Positions 10,843 through 19,634 of a stretch of DNA of 64,000 nt are shown piece after piece; the first letter of the stretch is position 1; every line of letters begins with the position of its first letter. The notes below the pieces were generated by a model. It saw nothing but the letters and a program-made list of their open reading frames with translations. It was not told where the DNA came from and did not search any database. The stretch is from an uncultured Pelagibacteraceae bacterium. Its GTDB lineage: Bacteria; Pseudomonadota; Alphaproteobacteria; Pelagibacterales; Pelagibacteraceae. Made by a program: the position numbers and the translations under genes. The stretch covers positions 1-64,000 of the forward strand of contig CABZFF010000005.1 in assembly GCA_902524945.1 (NCBI GenBank), given 5' to 3'.

Positions 10843-11909
10843 TAATTAAACAATGCTTTTAAAAAAATTAATTTTGGCATTTTGCTTATAATATTTATGT
10901 CTTCAATAATATTACTTTTATTTGATAAAAATTTTATAATTGTATTTGAAGAAGTTTTAAACATATTAAAAAAAATTTTAGGCATCTTTTCGGGATATTT
11001 TTCTAATACTCTTAGAAATACTTTATCTAAAAATTGATATTTTTTTCCTATGGAGAATATTTTTGCTTTATTTATATTGTCAATGTTTTTTACAATATAA
11101 CGACTATGTTCTTGAATGTTCAAAAAAGTGTAACCTGTACTTAATCGAGTCATCCCTCCAGCTGATCCAATGTTGATTATCTTATTATTATTACTTAATG
11201 ATGGAGAAAAGAGTGGTATAGCTCCTTTTTCAGTAAAATTAATTTTATAGTTCTTTATACCCAGATTATTCTCAATATAATTTTCTAACTGAAGGTCATA
11301 ATCTCTCAGACTCTGATCCTCTAAATCTGATAACCAAGTAGTTTCAATTAAAGCCTTATTTTTGCTGAATGGCAATGTGTAGAAAAAATGTACATCTTTT
11401 CTCTGATCACAATTAAAATCCATTAAGTTTATTATTTCTTCATCAAAAATATTCTTAGGTGTCTCTATCTCGATACCTTGAAAGTGTTGCCATAACTCAG
11501 ATTTATCAAGTTCTTTTTCAAAAATACTATTAAAAATAATTGAATTTTCTGAATTGACATCGTTTAGTTTTCTGAAAAAACTAATATTGGAATTTGTGGA
11601 GAGTTTAGAATTTACTTTTTTATAAAATTTTCCACTATCGATACTTTGGTAAGGAAATTTTTTATTTTTTAATTCATTAGAATTTTCAGCAGTATTAATT
11701 GTAAAATTATACCAACTTTTAATTACACAATCTTCAAAATTATGATCAAATACTTTCCAGAAAGACCAAGTTTTATCTCTCTTGTACTCTTCACGGGTTT
11801 CAATTATTGCTAAAGTTTTCTCCTTTAACTTATCATTTATTTCAAGCTCATAGGCCAAAGATAAACCCGCGCACCCACCTCCAATGATAATATAATCAAA
11901 TTCTTTCAT
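10842..11909 (-). CDS. crtY: Lycopene beta-cyclase
   Basis: Forms the beta-rings of beta-carotene from lycopene. The N-terminus is an FAD-binding Rossmann segment, DYIIIGGGCAGLSLAYEL, followed by RDKTWSFW, the conserved motif of bacterial CrtY enzymes. LIETTWLSD and GSAGGMTRLSTGYTFLNIQ (the G.AAG..HP.TGYS-like region) complete the signature. Length 355 is slightly short. It overlaps crtB by 14 bp and blh by 1 bp, supporting stepwise coupled translation through the pathway. Confidence 0.92.
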   Translation of the reverse strand: MKEFDYIIIGGGCAGLSLAYELEINDKLKEKTLAIIETREEYKRDKTWSFWKVFDHNFEDCVIKSWYNFTINTAENSNELKNKKFPYQSIDSGKFYKKVNSKLSTNSNISFFRKLNDVNSENSIIFNSIFEKELDKSELWQHFQGIEIETPKNIFDEEIINLMDFNCDQRKDVHFFYTLPFSKNKALIETTWLSDLEDQSLRDYDLQLENYIENNLGIKNYKINFTEKGAIPLFSPSLSNNNKIINIGSAGGMTRLSTGYTFLNIQEHSRYIVKNIDNINKAKIFSIGKKYQFLDKVFLRVLEKYPEKMPKIFFNMFKTSSNTIIKFLSNKSNIIEDINIISKMPKLIFLKALFN

Positions 11910-12744
11910 TCAAATTAATTTCTTGTTCTAAAATATTATGATTTAATTGATTGTCGTAATTTAAATTTTTCATGAATAATAACTTAATAAAGTCAATAAT
12001 AGATAAAAAAGTCTGAATTATCTTTTCAAATACAGGAACATAGATTTTGCCGGCATTATTATAATTATCTATGTTATTTTGTTTGAGAATGTAGTCACCT
12101 ATTTTTCTATAAACTCGTCTTGCGACAATAACTGAAAATCTTGATTTAACTGGTATGCTACTAATAGATGTAAATGATTTTTCGTAAAATGCTTGAGACT
12201 CATTTATAATAGCTCGAATTGATGAAAAATCGTGTTCAATATATTGTCTATTACGCGCTTTATCCTCACAAACATCTCTAGCAATATTAGTAAGCTGCAT
12301 TGCTATACCAAGATCAATCGCACCTTTTAGAGCCTGCTTATTTTTTACTTTCATTATTTTTGACATCATTAATCCAACTGTTCCGGCAACTCTGTAAGAA
12401 TAAACTAGTAAATCTTTTTTCGAATTAATAACTACTTTTTCCTCCAAGTCTGTTTCAACTCCATCAAATAAATCTATTACTATTTGATAAGAAATACCTT
12501 CACTATAAATTAGTGACCACATATCTTTTATAATTTGATTATCTAGATTTTTATTCTCAAAATCTTTTTTAAATTTTAAGAAAATTTCTTTCTTTACGCT
12601 TAGATTATTATCATCATCAACTATATCGTCTAATGTTCTACAGAAATTGTATAGAGATGAACATTTATCTAATGTTTTACTTGAAAGAAAAAAACTTGCC
12701 CAATAAAAAGATTTAGCGTGTTTTTTTAATAAATTACTTTTCAT
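11896..12744 (-). CDS. crtB: Phytoene synthase
   Basis: Condenses two geranylgeranyl diphosphates into phytoene. Both aspartate-rich motifs that hold magnesium and diphosphate are visible: RTLDDIVDDDNN near residue 40 and QLTNIARDVCEDKARNRQYI near residue 155. The fold is that of squalene/phytoene synthases, and 282 residues is within the usual range. The GGPP synthase gene (crtE) that normally accompanies this cluster is not next to it, so the substrate must come from a prenyltransferase encoded elsewhere. It overlaps crtI by one base. Confidence 0.93.
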   Translation of the reverse strand: MKSNLLKKHAKSFYWASFFLSSKTLDKCSSLYNFCRTLDDIVDDDNNLSVKKEIFLKFKKDFENKNLDNQIIKDMWSLIYSEGISYQIVIDLFDGVETDLEEKVVINSKKDLLVYSYRVAGTVGLMMSKIMKVKNKQALKGAIDLGIAMQLTNIARDVCEDKARNRQYIEHDFSSIRAIINESQAFYEKSFTSISSIPVKSRFSVIVARRVYRKIGDYILKQNNIDNYNNAGKIYVPVFEKIIQTFLSIIDFIKLLFMKNLNYDNQLNHNILEQEINLNERI

Positions 12745-14210
12745 TAAAATAAATTATCTAATACTTTTGCCGATGATAGAACTCCGGGCATTCCAGCGCC
12801 TGGATGTGTACCAGCACCTACAAAGTATAAATTTTTATATATTTCAGATTGATTATGAAATCTGAAATAAGCCGACTGAGAAAATTTTGGTTGAATTGAA
12901 AATCCAGATCCATAAAGAGTTGCAAGATCTATTTCGAAGTAGTCAGGTGTTAAATAAAAATCACTTACCACATTCTCTTTAATACCGGGTAAAACAGTTT
13001 TATCCATTTTATTTAAAACTAAATCTTTAAATTTATCACCTTCCTCGATCCAATTAACTTTAGATAAATTATTTGGGACTGGAACTAATACATAAAAAGC
13101 ATCTTGGCCTTCTGGAGCCATATTAGGATCTGTTGCAGATGGTCGGTGTAAGTAATAGCTTATGTCATCAGAAAGTATTTTTTTTTCAAAAATTTTATCA
13201 AGATGTTTTTCATAAGCTTCTCCAAAGTAAATTGTATGATGAGCAACATCCCTATATTTTTTTTTAGATCCAAAATAATAAACAAATAATCCCATCGAAT
13301 AATCCATTCTTTTCATTTTTTGTTTAAACAAAAAATCATAATCCTCTTTTGATTTTATCAAATTGTTGTAAACATTTGGGGGATCTGAGTTACAAATTAC
13401 ATAGTCGCTATTAATTATTTTTGAATTATTGATTTTAACACCCTTAACCTTTTTGTTTTCTGTAAGTATTTCAGTAACTTCAGCATTTTTAATAATTTTG
13501 ATATTTTCTTCATTCATAAGTTTTTCTAAAGCTTTAACGACGCTTCCTGTTCCTCCCATTGAGTAATGAATTCCCCATTCTTTCTCTAAATATAAAATTA
13601 ACGTATATATCGAAGTAGTACTAAAAGGATTTCCACCAACTAAAAGAGGGTGCATACTAAATACTCTTCTTAATTTTTCATCAGATATATAGTTCGAAAC
13701 TAAACTATAAACTGACTTATAACTTTTTAATTTTAATAAAGATGGAATTTGCTTCATCATAAAGACCAAATTATTAAAGGGTTTGTCAGATAAATCCGTA
13801 AAACCTTTGTCGAAGATTTTTTTAGTAAAATTCACTAAATTTTTATATCCCTCATAATCAGCAGGGTTAAATTTTTTAACTTGTTCTTCCATAGATTTAT
13901 CATCACCATTGTAATCAAATGTATCCCCATTACTAAATACAAATCTGTACCATAAATCTAAAGGCACTATTTCTACGTAGTCAGAAATATTTTTATTAAA
14001 TAGTGAAAACAATTCTTTAAATAGGTAAGGTGCGGTTATTACTGTTGGACCTCCGTCGTAAATAAACTGATCTTTTTTAAAAACTCTTGCTCGACCGCCT
14101 AGATCAGGATGTTTTTCTAATAAAGTAACTTTGTGGCCTTTAGCTTTTAATCTAAGCGCAGCAGCCAATCCTCCAAAACCTGAACCAATAATAGTTGTTT
14201 TTTTCGCCAT
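12744..14210 (-). CDS. crtI: Phytoene desaturase (lycopene-forming type)
   Basis: FAD-dependent enzyme that introduces four double bonds into phytoene to give lycopene. The N-terminal dinucleotide motif is GSGFGGLAAALRLKAKGHKVTLLEKHPDLGGRA, and the C-terminal CrtI signature is NLYFVGAGTHPGAGMPGVLSSAKV. The DGGPTVITAPYLF and HYSMGGTGSVVKALEKL regions also fit. Length (488) is normal. It begins only 16 bp after the atpF stop with no terminator visible, so it is probably read from the ATP synthase transcript. Confidence 0.95.
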   Translation of the reverse strand: MAKKTTIIGSGFGGLAAALRLKAKGHKVTLLEKHPDLGGRARVFKKDQFIYDGGPTVITAPYLFKELFSLFNKNISDYVEIVPLDLWYRFVFSNGDTFDYNGDDKSMEEQVKKFNPADYEGYKNLVNFTKKIFDKGFTDLSDKPFNNLVFMMKQIPSLLKLKSYKSVYSLVSNYISDEKLRRVFSMHPLLVGGNPFSTTSIYTLILYLEKEWGIHYSMGGTGSVVKALEKLMNEENIKIIKNAEVTEILTENKKVKGVKINNSKIINSDYVICNSDPPNVYNNLIKSKEDYDFLFKQKMKRMDYSMGLFVYYFGSKKKYRDVAHHTIYFGEAYEKHLDKIFEKKILSDDISYYLHRPSATDPNMAPEGQDAFYVLVPVPNNLSKVNWIEEGDKFKDLVLNKMDKTVLPGIKENVVSDFYLTPDYFEIDLATLYGSGFSIQPKFSQSAYFRFHNQSEIYKNLYFVGAGTHPGAGMPGVLSSAKVLDNLF

Positions 14211-14226
14211 ATGTTTATGGCTTATA

Positions 14227-14724
14227 CTAACTGGATTTTTTCTTAAGTGCTAATTTTGTTTCTTCGATACTAGAGATGTAAATCTTATCTAATTTGCTTT
14301 TATCTAGAGAGTTTTTAATCAATTTTTCCACAGATTCTAAGGCTATTTTAACTGATGCGTTTTTAATATCCTTTTCAGCTTGATTTTTGAGTTGTCTAAT
14401 TCTCTCTTCAGCATTTTTCTTTCTATTTTCCATTAATTTATGAAATTCTTCATTAGTTTTAATGACATTTTTTTCAGCTTCTTCATTAGCTTTATCTATC
14501 ATTTCTTTAACCTCTTTTTTTGAATTACTTATTTTTTTTTCATGCTCTATTAAAATATTTTTAGCATCTTCTTTGAGTTTTTCAGCTTCATGAATTTGAT
14601 TTTTAATACTTGAAATATTTTGTTCAAGAGTTTCTTTAACTTTTTGAGGAATTTTAAAATAAATTAATATTCCCAAAAAAATAAAAAAAGAAATAGTTAC
14701 CCAAAAAGTTGCATCTAATATCAT
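14227..14724 (-). CDS. atpF: F0F1 ATP synthase subunit b
   Basis: Peripheral-stalk subunit that links F0 to F1. It has one N-terminal helix (FWVTISFFIFLGILIYF) and a long Lys/Glu-rich coiled coil to the end, as expected for b. It is one of two b-type genes side by side, as in photosynthetic and other alphaproteobacteria, and its start overlaps the stop of the b' gene by 4 bp. The F1 genes are not in the window, so the F0 and F1 operons are split, as in many alphaproteobacteria. Confidence 0.9.
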   Translation of the reverse strand: MILDATFWVTISFFIFLGILIYFKIPQKVKETLEQNISSIKNQIHEAEKLKEDAKNILIEHEKKISNSKKEVKEMIDKANEEAEKNVIKTNEEFHKLMENRKKNAEERIRQLKNQAEKDIKNASVKIALESVEKLIKNSLDKSKLDKIYISSIEETKLALKKKSS

Positions 14725-15296
14725 AAATATCTATAAATATTTTTTTTTGAAATTTCTTCTACGGTTGCTTTAATACTACTTTCATTAAGTTTTTCACCAG
14801 ATATATTTTCAATAATGTTCGATGCGATATTTTCTGAAATATTTTGAATTGAAGTAATTGAGTTCTTCTTTATTTCTAAAATCTCCTTTTGAGCTTTTGA
14901 AATTTCTTTTCCAATTTCATTCTCCATGCTTTCTTTTTTTGATTGAATATCTTTATTTAAAATATTTTTTGACTCGAAATGTATTTTTAAAACATCTTTT
15001 TTTGCATCATCTAAAATTTTTTCATACTCTTTAAGTTTTGTTTCAGATTGTTCTTTAAATTTATTAGCGTTCTCTAAATCTTCTTTTATTTTATTATCTC
15101 TGTTATCTAAATTATCTTTTATTTTTGGTAAGTAAAATTTTGATATAAAGAAGTAAAGTATTGAAAAAACTAAAACTAGCCAAAATGCTTGGGAAGCCCA
15201 ATAAGTTGGATCCAGCTGAGGCATACCAGCCTCAGCTGCATACAAATCTAAATTTATAGCTACAAAAACTATAAAAAAACTTAATAAACTTTTCAT
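14721..15296 (-). CDS. atpG: F0F1 ATP synthase subunit b'
   Basis: Second stalk subunit, forming a heterodimer with b. The sequence has a signal-like leader (MKSLLSFFIVFVAINLDLYAA), then GMPQLDPTYWASQAFWLVLVF, which is the hallmark of b' (F..S..FWL), one helix and a coiled coil. The track's start at 15317 overlaps atpE by 11 bp; the ATG at 15296 gives the clean leader and a 10-bp gap, so I use it. The subunit is named atpG, atpX or atpF' in different annotations. The leader suggests an N-terminus processed outside the membrane. Confidence 0.88.
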   Translation of the reverse strand: MKSLLSFFIVFVAINLDLYAAEAGMPQLDPTYWASQAFWLVLVFSILYFFISKFYLPKIKDNLDNRDNKIKEDLENANKFKEQSETKLKEYEKILDDAKKDVLKIHFESKNILNKDIQSKKESMENEIGKEISKAQKEILEIKKNSITSIQNISENIASNIIENISGEKLNESSIKATVEEISKKNIYRYL

Positions 15297-15306
15297 ATTT
15301 AATTTA

Positions 15307-15534
15307 CTAAAATGCAAATAAAATAATTAAAGCTACAACTAGTCCGAATAATCCTGTTGCTTCAGCTAAAGCAAATCCTAACAATAAGTTAGGGAATTGT
15401 TTTTGAGCTGCAGACGGATTTCTCATTGCTCCAGATAAGTAATTACCGAAAATAATTCCGATACCTACTCCAGCTCCAGCCAATGCGATTGCAGCAAGTC
15501 CTGCTCCAATCATTTTTGCCGCTTCTAACTCCAT
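15307..15534 (-). CDS. atpE: F0F1 ATP synthase subunit c
   Basis: Forms the proton-carrying rotor ring. The 75 residues make a helical hairpin with the glycine-rich first helix (GAGLAAIALAGAGVGIGIIFG), the polar loop AMRNPSAAQ, and the ion-binding carboxylate Glu58 in GFALAEATGLFGLV. The absence of the helix-1 glutamine seen in sodium-type rings suggests proton specificity. A ribosome-binding-like AGGAGG lies just upstream (ctcctt on the plus strand), one of the clearest in the window, in keeping with the high copy number of subunit c. Confidence 0.96.
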   Translation of the reverse strand: MELEAAKMIGAGLAAIALAGAGVGIGIIFGNYLSGAMRNPSAAQKQFPNLLLGFALAEATGLFGLVVALIILFAF

Positions 15535-15553
15535 TTTTTCCTCCTTTATTTTA

Positions 15554-16288
15554 TCAATGGTGTAAATTTAATGCATCATTTAAGTAGATGCAGGTTAATA
15601 TTGCAAAGACATAAGCTTGTAAAAATGCTACTAAAATTTCTAAGCCTGTTAGTGCAACTGAAAAACTAAGTGGTAACCATCCACCTAATATACCTAAACT
15701 TACTACAAAACCACCAAACACTTTTAACATGGTATGACCCGCCATCATATTTGCAAATAGTCGAACTGATAAACTTACCGGCCTGCTTAGATAGGATATA
15801 ATCTCAATGATAGTTATTAATGGCAAAAGTACAGCTGGGACACCACTAGGAACAAAAATACTAAAATATTTAAATCCATGTTTAATGAAACCAATAATTG
15901 TTACAGCTACAAAAATAAACAAAGCCATTATTAATGTAACAATAATGTGACTAGTTACCGTGAAAGAGTAAGGAAGCATACCAACCATGTTACAAAATAA
16001 TACGAACATGAAGAGGCAAAAAATAAAAGGGAAATAAGGCTTTGCTTTTGAACCAGCGGTATCACTTATCATTTTAGCTACAAAAGTGTAAAATAATTCT
16101 GCGATAAGCTGTAATTTGTCGGGAATAATCTTTTTTTCTTTAGATCCAAAAAACAAAAATAATAAAATAATTGAGGCACTAATTACCATAAATAAACTTG
16201 CATTAGTAAAGGATAAATCAACACCAGCAATTTTTATTTCTGGCCCTATTTTGTGGACAGTGAATTGTTGCATGGGGTTATTTGCCAT
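15554..16288 (-). CDS. atpB: F0F1 ATP synthase subunit a
   Basis: Membrane stator subunit with the proton half-channels. The essential arginine is in SRPVSLSVRLFANMMAGHTML, and the C-terminal helix has FLQAYVFAILTCIYLNDA, both diagnostic. About six helices are predicted across 244 residues. It starts with MANNPMQQFTVHKIGPEIKI, close to other alphaproteobacterial a subunits. It sits between atpI and atpE in the standard order. Confidence 0.96.
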   Translation of the reverse strand: MANNPMQQFTVHKIGPEIKIAGVDLSFTNASLFMVISASIILLFLFFGSKEKKIIPDKLQLIAELFYTFVAKMISDTAGSKAKPYFPFIFCLFMFVLFCNMVGMLPYSFTVTSHIIVTLIMALFIFVAVTIIGFIKHGFKYFSIFVPSGVPAVLLPLITIIEIISYLSRPVSLSVRLFANMMAGHTMLKVFGGFVVSLGILGGWLPLSFSVALTGLEILVAFLQAYVFAILTCIYLNDALNLHH

Positions 16289-16297
16289 AAAAACCTT

Positions 16298-16582
16298 TTA
16301 TTTTTCTTTCTGCATTCTGTTGGCTGCCCTAATCACATTTAACATGCCAGCTGCTGCTCCCAAAAAAAAGAAAATTATTATTAACCAAGGTTTAGTATCA
16401 AACCAGCTATCAAAAATAAACCCAATAATTGTCCCAACTATTACTGCAGCGACTAATTCTGTGCCCAATTTAAAAGCATTTCCCATAAATGACCCTCGTT
16501 TTTCTTTATCATCAGAAATATCTTTTTTTATCTTGGATTTTGCAATTTTTAGGCGAGTTTTAAAGTCCTCAGGTACAGTCAT
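16298..16582 (-). CDS. atpI: ATP synthase assembly protein AtpI (F0F1-ATPase subunit)
   Basis: Small membrane protein encoded ahead of atpB, thought to help assemble the c-ring or handle Mg2+. It has a charged N-terminal part (RLKIAKSKIKKDI), two helices, and between them the GTIIGFIFDSWFDTKPWLIIIFFFLGAAAGMLNV segment typical of AtpI in alphaproteobacteria. It lies 13 bp downstream of smc, with no promoter visible, so the ATP synthase genes may be read from upstream. Confidence 0.88.
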   Translation of the reverse strand: MTVPEDFKTRLKIAKSKIKKDISDDKEKRGSFMGNAFKLGTELVAAVIVGTIIGFIFDSWFDTKPWLIIIFFFLGAAAGMLNVIRAANRMQKEK

Positions 16583-16595
16583 ATTTTTTTGTTAT

Positions 16596-19040
16596 TTAAG
16601 CAACTAACTCTTCGGCTCTTTGTAAATCAACAGATACTAGTTGGCTAACTCCTTGTTCAGCCATGGTAACACCATATAATCTGTCCATCCTAGACATCGT
16701 CAAAGCGTGGTGTGTAATTATTATGAATTTAGTATTTGTTATTTTAGTAAGATCGTCCAATAATGAACAGAATCTTGTAACGTTTGCATCGTCTAAAGGA
16801 GCATCCACTTCATCTAAAACACAAATCGGTGAGGGATTTACTAAAAAAACTGCAAATATTAAAGACATTGCAGTTAAAGCTTGTTCTCCACCAGAGAGTA
16901 ACGTTATAGATTGCAATCTTTTTCCTGGAGGAGAAACAAACATTTCTAAACCGGCTTCAAGGGGATCTTCGGAGTCTACTAATTCAATTTTTGCAGTTCC
17001 ACCATTAAATAACTTTGTATAAACCTCATTAAATTTTCTATTAACTTTTGAATAAGCCTCAAGCAAACGTTCTCTTCCTTTTTGATTAAGCTCATCAATA
17101 CTTGTTTTTAACTTTACTATAGCTGAATAAAGATCTGCTCTATCGTCTTCCATTTTTTTTATTTCTGTCTCATATTTTTTTGTTTCTTCATCAGCTCTTA
17201 AATTTACTGAACCTAGCGACTCCCTCTGTTTTTTTGTTTTTTCAATTTTTTCTGTTTGCTCCTCTATACTAGGAAAATTCTCTATCTCAACGTCACTTAA
17301 ATCAGATTGTGGTAAAATTGAGGTTTCATTTTCAATATTTAGTTCATTTTTGACGGAATACAAAAGATCTCTTTTTCTATTTTCAATTCCTTCAACAGTA
17401 GCTTCATTTCTTGCTTTATTTTCTTTAAGATCTGTAATTTTAAGTTGAATTTCCCTTAAGTTCTCGTTTATTGCACTATATTTTTTTTCAGCTTCTACCA
17501 ATTCCTTCTCAATTTCCTCATTTCTTTTTTTTATATTTTCAAGATTTTGTAAATTTTGACCTTTTGAAGTAGCTATTCTTTCCGGGTTTTTTTGATTTTC
17601 ATAAATTTCTGACTTTAGCTTATCTTTTCTTTGGTTAAGCTCAGAGACCATTTTTTCTGAATTAGCTTTTAGATTTCTCCAATTTTCTAACTCAATATCA
17701 ATATTTTTAATTCGTTCTTTCCTCTTAATAGAATCACTCTCTATTGATTTATTTTTACCATATTTTTCTGCATATTCTTCTTGAGATAAAGTTATTTTTT
17801 TAACAAGTTTTTTTAATTCTTTGAAAGTTTCTTTAGAGAGTTTTTTATTATTATCTATATCTTCTTCAATTTGGTCTAACATTATATCTAAATTATTTTG
17901 TAATTTATTAAGTTCATTTTTAGATATTTGAAGTTCTTTTGAAGAATTTGTTTCTACTTTAAATAATTTATTTTCTGTGTTTAGCAGATCCTCTTTTTCT
18001 CTTAAAATTCTTTTTTCATTTAGGTCAGCATCAAGTGAAATACTTTTTTCTCTTTCTAAATCAGACTCAACAGTTTTAATTGATTTTTCTAACTTATCTT
18101 GAAGAGATTTAACTCTAGTTTCTTCCTCTACAAGATTTGTCATGTCTAAATTTAGTTTCTGCAGTGTTGCGACACTTTCAATTTTTTTATCTCTTAGAGG
18201 GGCTAGCTTTTTATTTTCTTCATCTAGCAAAGCATTATTGTGATTGTAATCGATATTTATTGCACTTATTTCATCTTCAAGTTCACTTAGTTTTTCTTGT
18301 ATCTTCTTTTTATCTTTTTCAATTTCTTTGATCTTTAAAAAATATAAACCTGCCTCTATTTTTTTAATTTGACTAGAAATTTCTTTATATCTCGTTGCTT
18401 CCTCGGCTTGTTTTTTTAAATTATCTAATTGCTTTTGTTGTTGTCTTCTTAATTCATCTGCTTTTTTGAGATTATTCTCGGCAGCATTTAACCTTGTTTC
18501 AGCTTCTTGTCTTCTCGCATGAATGCCAGAGATTCCAGCAGCCTCCTCTAATATAGATTTTCTTTCAATTGGTTTTGCTGTTACAAGTTGGCCAATTTTA
18601 CCTTGACTTATTAAAGACGGAGAGTGAGCACCAGTGGAGAGATCAGCAAATAAAGTTTGAATGTCTCTAGCCCTTACCTCTTTATCATTAATAAAATATT
18701 TTGAACCTTTGTCTTTCTCTATTTTTCTTTTTATAGTTATTTCATCAAAATCGTTGTATTGAGTCGGTCCATTTTTTTCTAAATTATCTAGAAGCAAAGA
18801 AACCTCAGAAATATTTTTTGAAGGACGATTAGATGTACCAGAAAAAATTACATCTTCCATTCCCGACCCTCTCATACTTTTTGCAGAATTTTCCCCCATG
18901 CACCACCTAAGAGCTTCAACAATATTTGATTTACCGCATCCATTAGGTCCTACAATTCCAGTTAAACCTTTTTCTATTAAGACAGTAGTCTTTTCTGAAA
19001 AAGATTTAAATCCTGTCATTTCTAAACTTTTAAATTTCAT
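16596..19040 (-). CDS. smc: Chromosome segregation SMC ATPase, short form without visible hinge
   Basis: SMC proteins organise and segregate chromosomes as dimers with an ABC-type ATPase head. Walker A (GPNGCGKSN, residues 31-39) and the Q-loop region ISQGKIGQLVTAKP are at the N-terminus; the signature LLSGGEQALTAMS (about 714) and Walker B ICVLDEVDAPLDD (about 736-748) are at the C-terminus, followed by THHALTMSRMDRLYGVTM. Between them all of residues 170-620 read as coiled coil, and I find no globular hinge. At 814 residues it is about 330 shorter than usual. It has no CxxC zinc hook, so it is not Rad50/SbcC. The neighbourhood dciA-dsbA-smc is standard for alphaproteobacteria. Confidence 0.92.
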   Translation of the reverse strand: MKFKSLEMTGFKSFSEKTTVLIEKGLTGIVGPNGCGKSNIVEALRWCMGENSAKSMRGSGMEDVIFSGTSNRPSKNISEVSLLLDNLEKNGPTQYNDFDEITIKRKIEKDKGSKYFINDKEVRARDIQTLFADLSTGAHSPSLISQGKIGQLVTAKPIERKSILEEAAGISGIHARRQEAETRLNAAENNLKKADELRRQQQKQLDNLKKQAEEATRYKEISSQIKKIEAGLYFLKIKEIEKDKKKIQEKLSELEDEISAINIDYNHNNALLDEENKKLAPLRDKKIESVATLQKLNLDMTNLVEEETRVKSLQDKLEKSIKTVESDLEREKSISLDADLNEKRILREKEDLLNTENKLFKVETNSSKELQISKNELNKLQNNLDIMLDQIEEDIDNNKKLSKETFKELKKLVKKITLSQEEYAEKYGKNKSIESDSIKRKERIKNIDIELENWRNLKANSEKMVSELNQRKDKLKSEIYENQKNPERIATSKGQNLQNLENIKKRNEEIEKELVEAEKKYSAINENLREIQLKITDLKENKARNEATVEGIENRKRDLLYSVKNELNIENETSILPQSDLSDVEIENFPSIEEQTEKIEKTKKQRESLGSVNLRADEETKKYETEIKKMEDDRADLYSAIVKLKTSIDELNQKGRERLLEAYSKVNRKFNEVYTKLFNGGTAKIELVDSEDPLEAGLEMFVSPPGKRLQSITLLSGGEQALTAMSLIFAVFLVNPSPICVLDEVDAPLDDANVTRFCSLLDDLTKITNTKFIIITHHALTMSRMDRLYGVTMAEQGVSQLVSVDLQRAEELVA

Positions 19041-19634
19041 TTAAAGATTTTTTTCTAAAACTTTTTTAAATTCTTTATAATCAATCGCTCCCAAGTATCT
19101 CTTTTCATTAATAAATATTGTAGGCGTAGATTCTATTTTATACTTCTTTTGAGCTTCAATCCTTAGATTTAAAATTTCGTCTTGAGATTGATCATTTTTA
19201 AGGCATTTATTCATTTCTTCCTCTTCTAAATCAATTTCTAACCCAATTTTTTTAATTGAGTCGTTAATCATATTTATATCAGACCCAACTGCCCACGATC
19301 TTTGTTTCTCATAAATTTTACCTAAAAATTGAAATCTTTTACTGTTATCAACATGACATCTTAAAATTATTTCAGCATTCAGAGCCGCAAGATCAAGAGG
19401 AAACGGGTGATGCTCAAATCTAATCGTACCATTTTCAATAAAGTCTTTTTTTAGTTGATAGTAAATTTTTGAATGAAAATTAGCGCAAGCTGGACATGTT
19501 AATGAAGAAAAAACTTTAACAACAACCTTGGCATCATTTTGTCCTTCACTAATGATTTTGCTTTCAACTTCTACAGAAAATATAAAAAAAGATAAAAATA
19601 ACGTTTTATATACTATTTTACTGATTCTTTTCAT
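19041..19634 (-). CDS. DsbA-family thiol:disulfide oxidoreductase
   Basis: A secreted thioredoxin-fold protein. After a signal-like N-terminus (about 24 residues) it has VFSSLTCPACANFH, with the redox pair CPAC, and the cis-proline loop STPTIFINEKRYLG. The helical insertion between them is of DsbA type. It probably forms or isomerises disulfides in periplasmic proteins. The gene sits in the conserved dciA-dsbA-smc neighbourhood, with its stop immediately before smc. CPAC differs from E. coli DsbA (CPHC), so the redox potential may differ. Confidence 0.88.
   Translation of the reverse strand: MKRISKIVYKTLFLSFFIFSVEVESKIISEGQNDAKVVVKVFSSLTCPACANFHSKIYYQLKKDFIENGTIRFEHHPFPLDLAALNAEIILRCHVDNSKRFQFLGKIYEKQRSWAVGSDINMINDSIKKIGLEIDLEEEEMNKCLKNDQSQDEILNLRIEAQKKYKIESTPTIFINEKRYLGAIDYKEFKKVLEKNL

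Noticed and set aside
9937-14210. Horizontal-transfer island for the crt-blh genes
   Set aside because: Base composition and codon style look the same as the surroundings, and there are no integrase, repeats or tRNA junctions. Old insertion remains possible but is not shown.
16596-19040. SMC short length as a frameshift, or as a Rad50/SbcC protein
   Set aside because: The frame is open from head to head with both ATPase halves intact, and there is no CxxC zinc hook; the C-terminal head is SMC-like.
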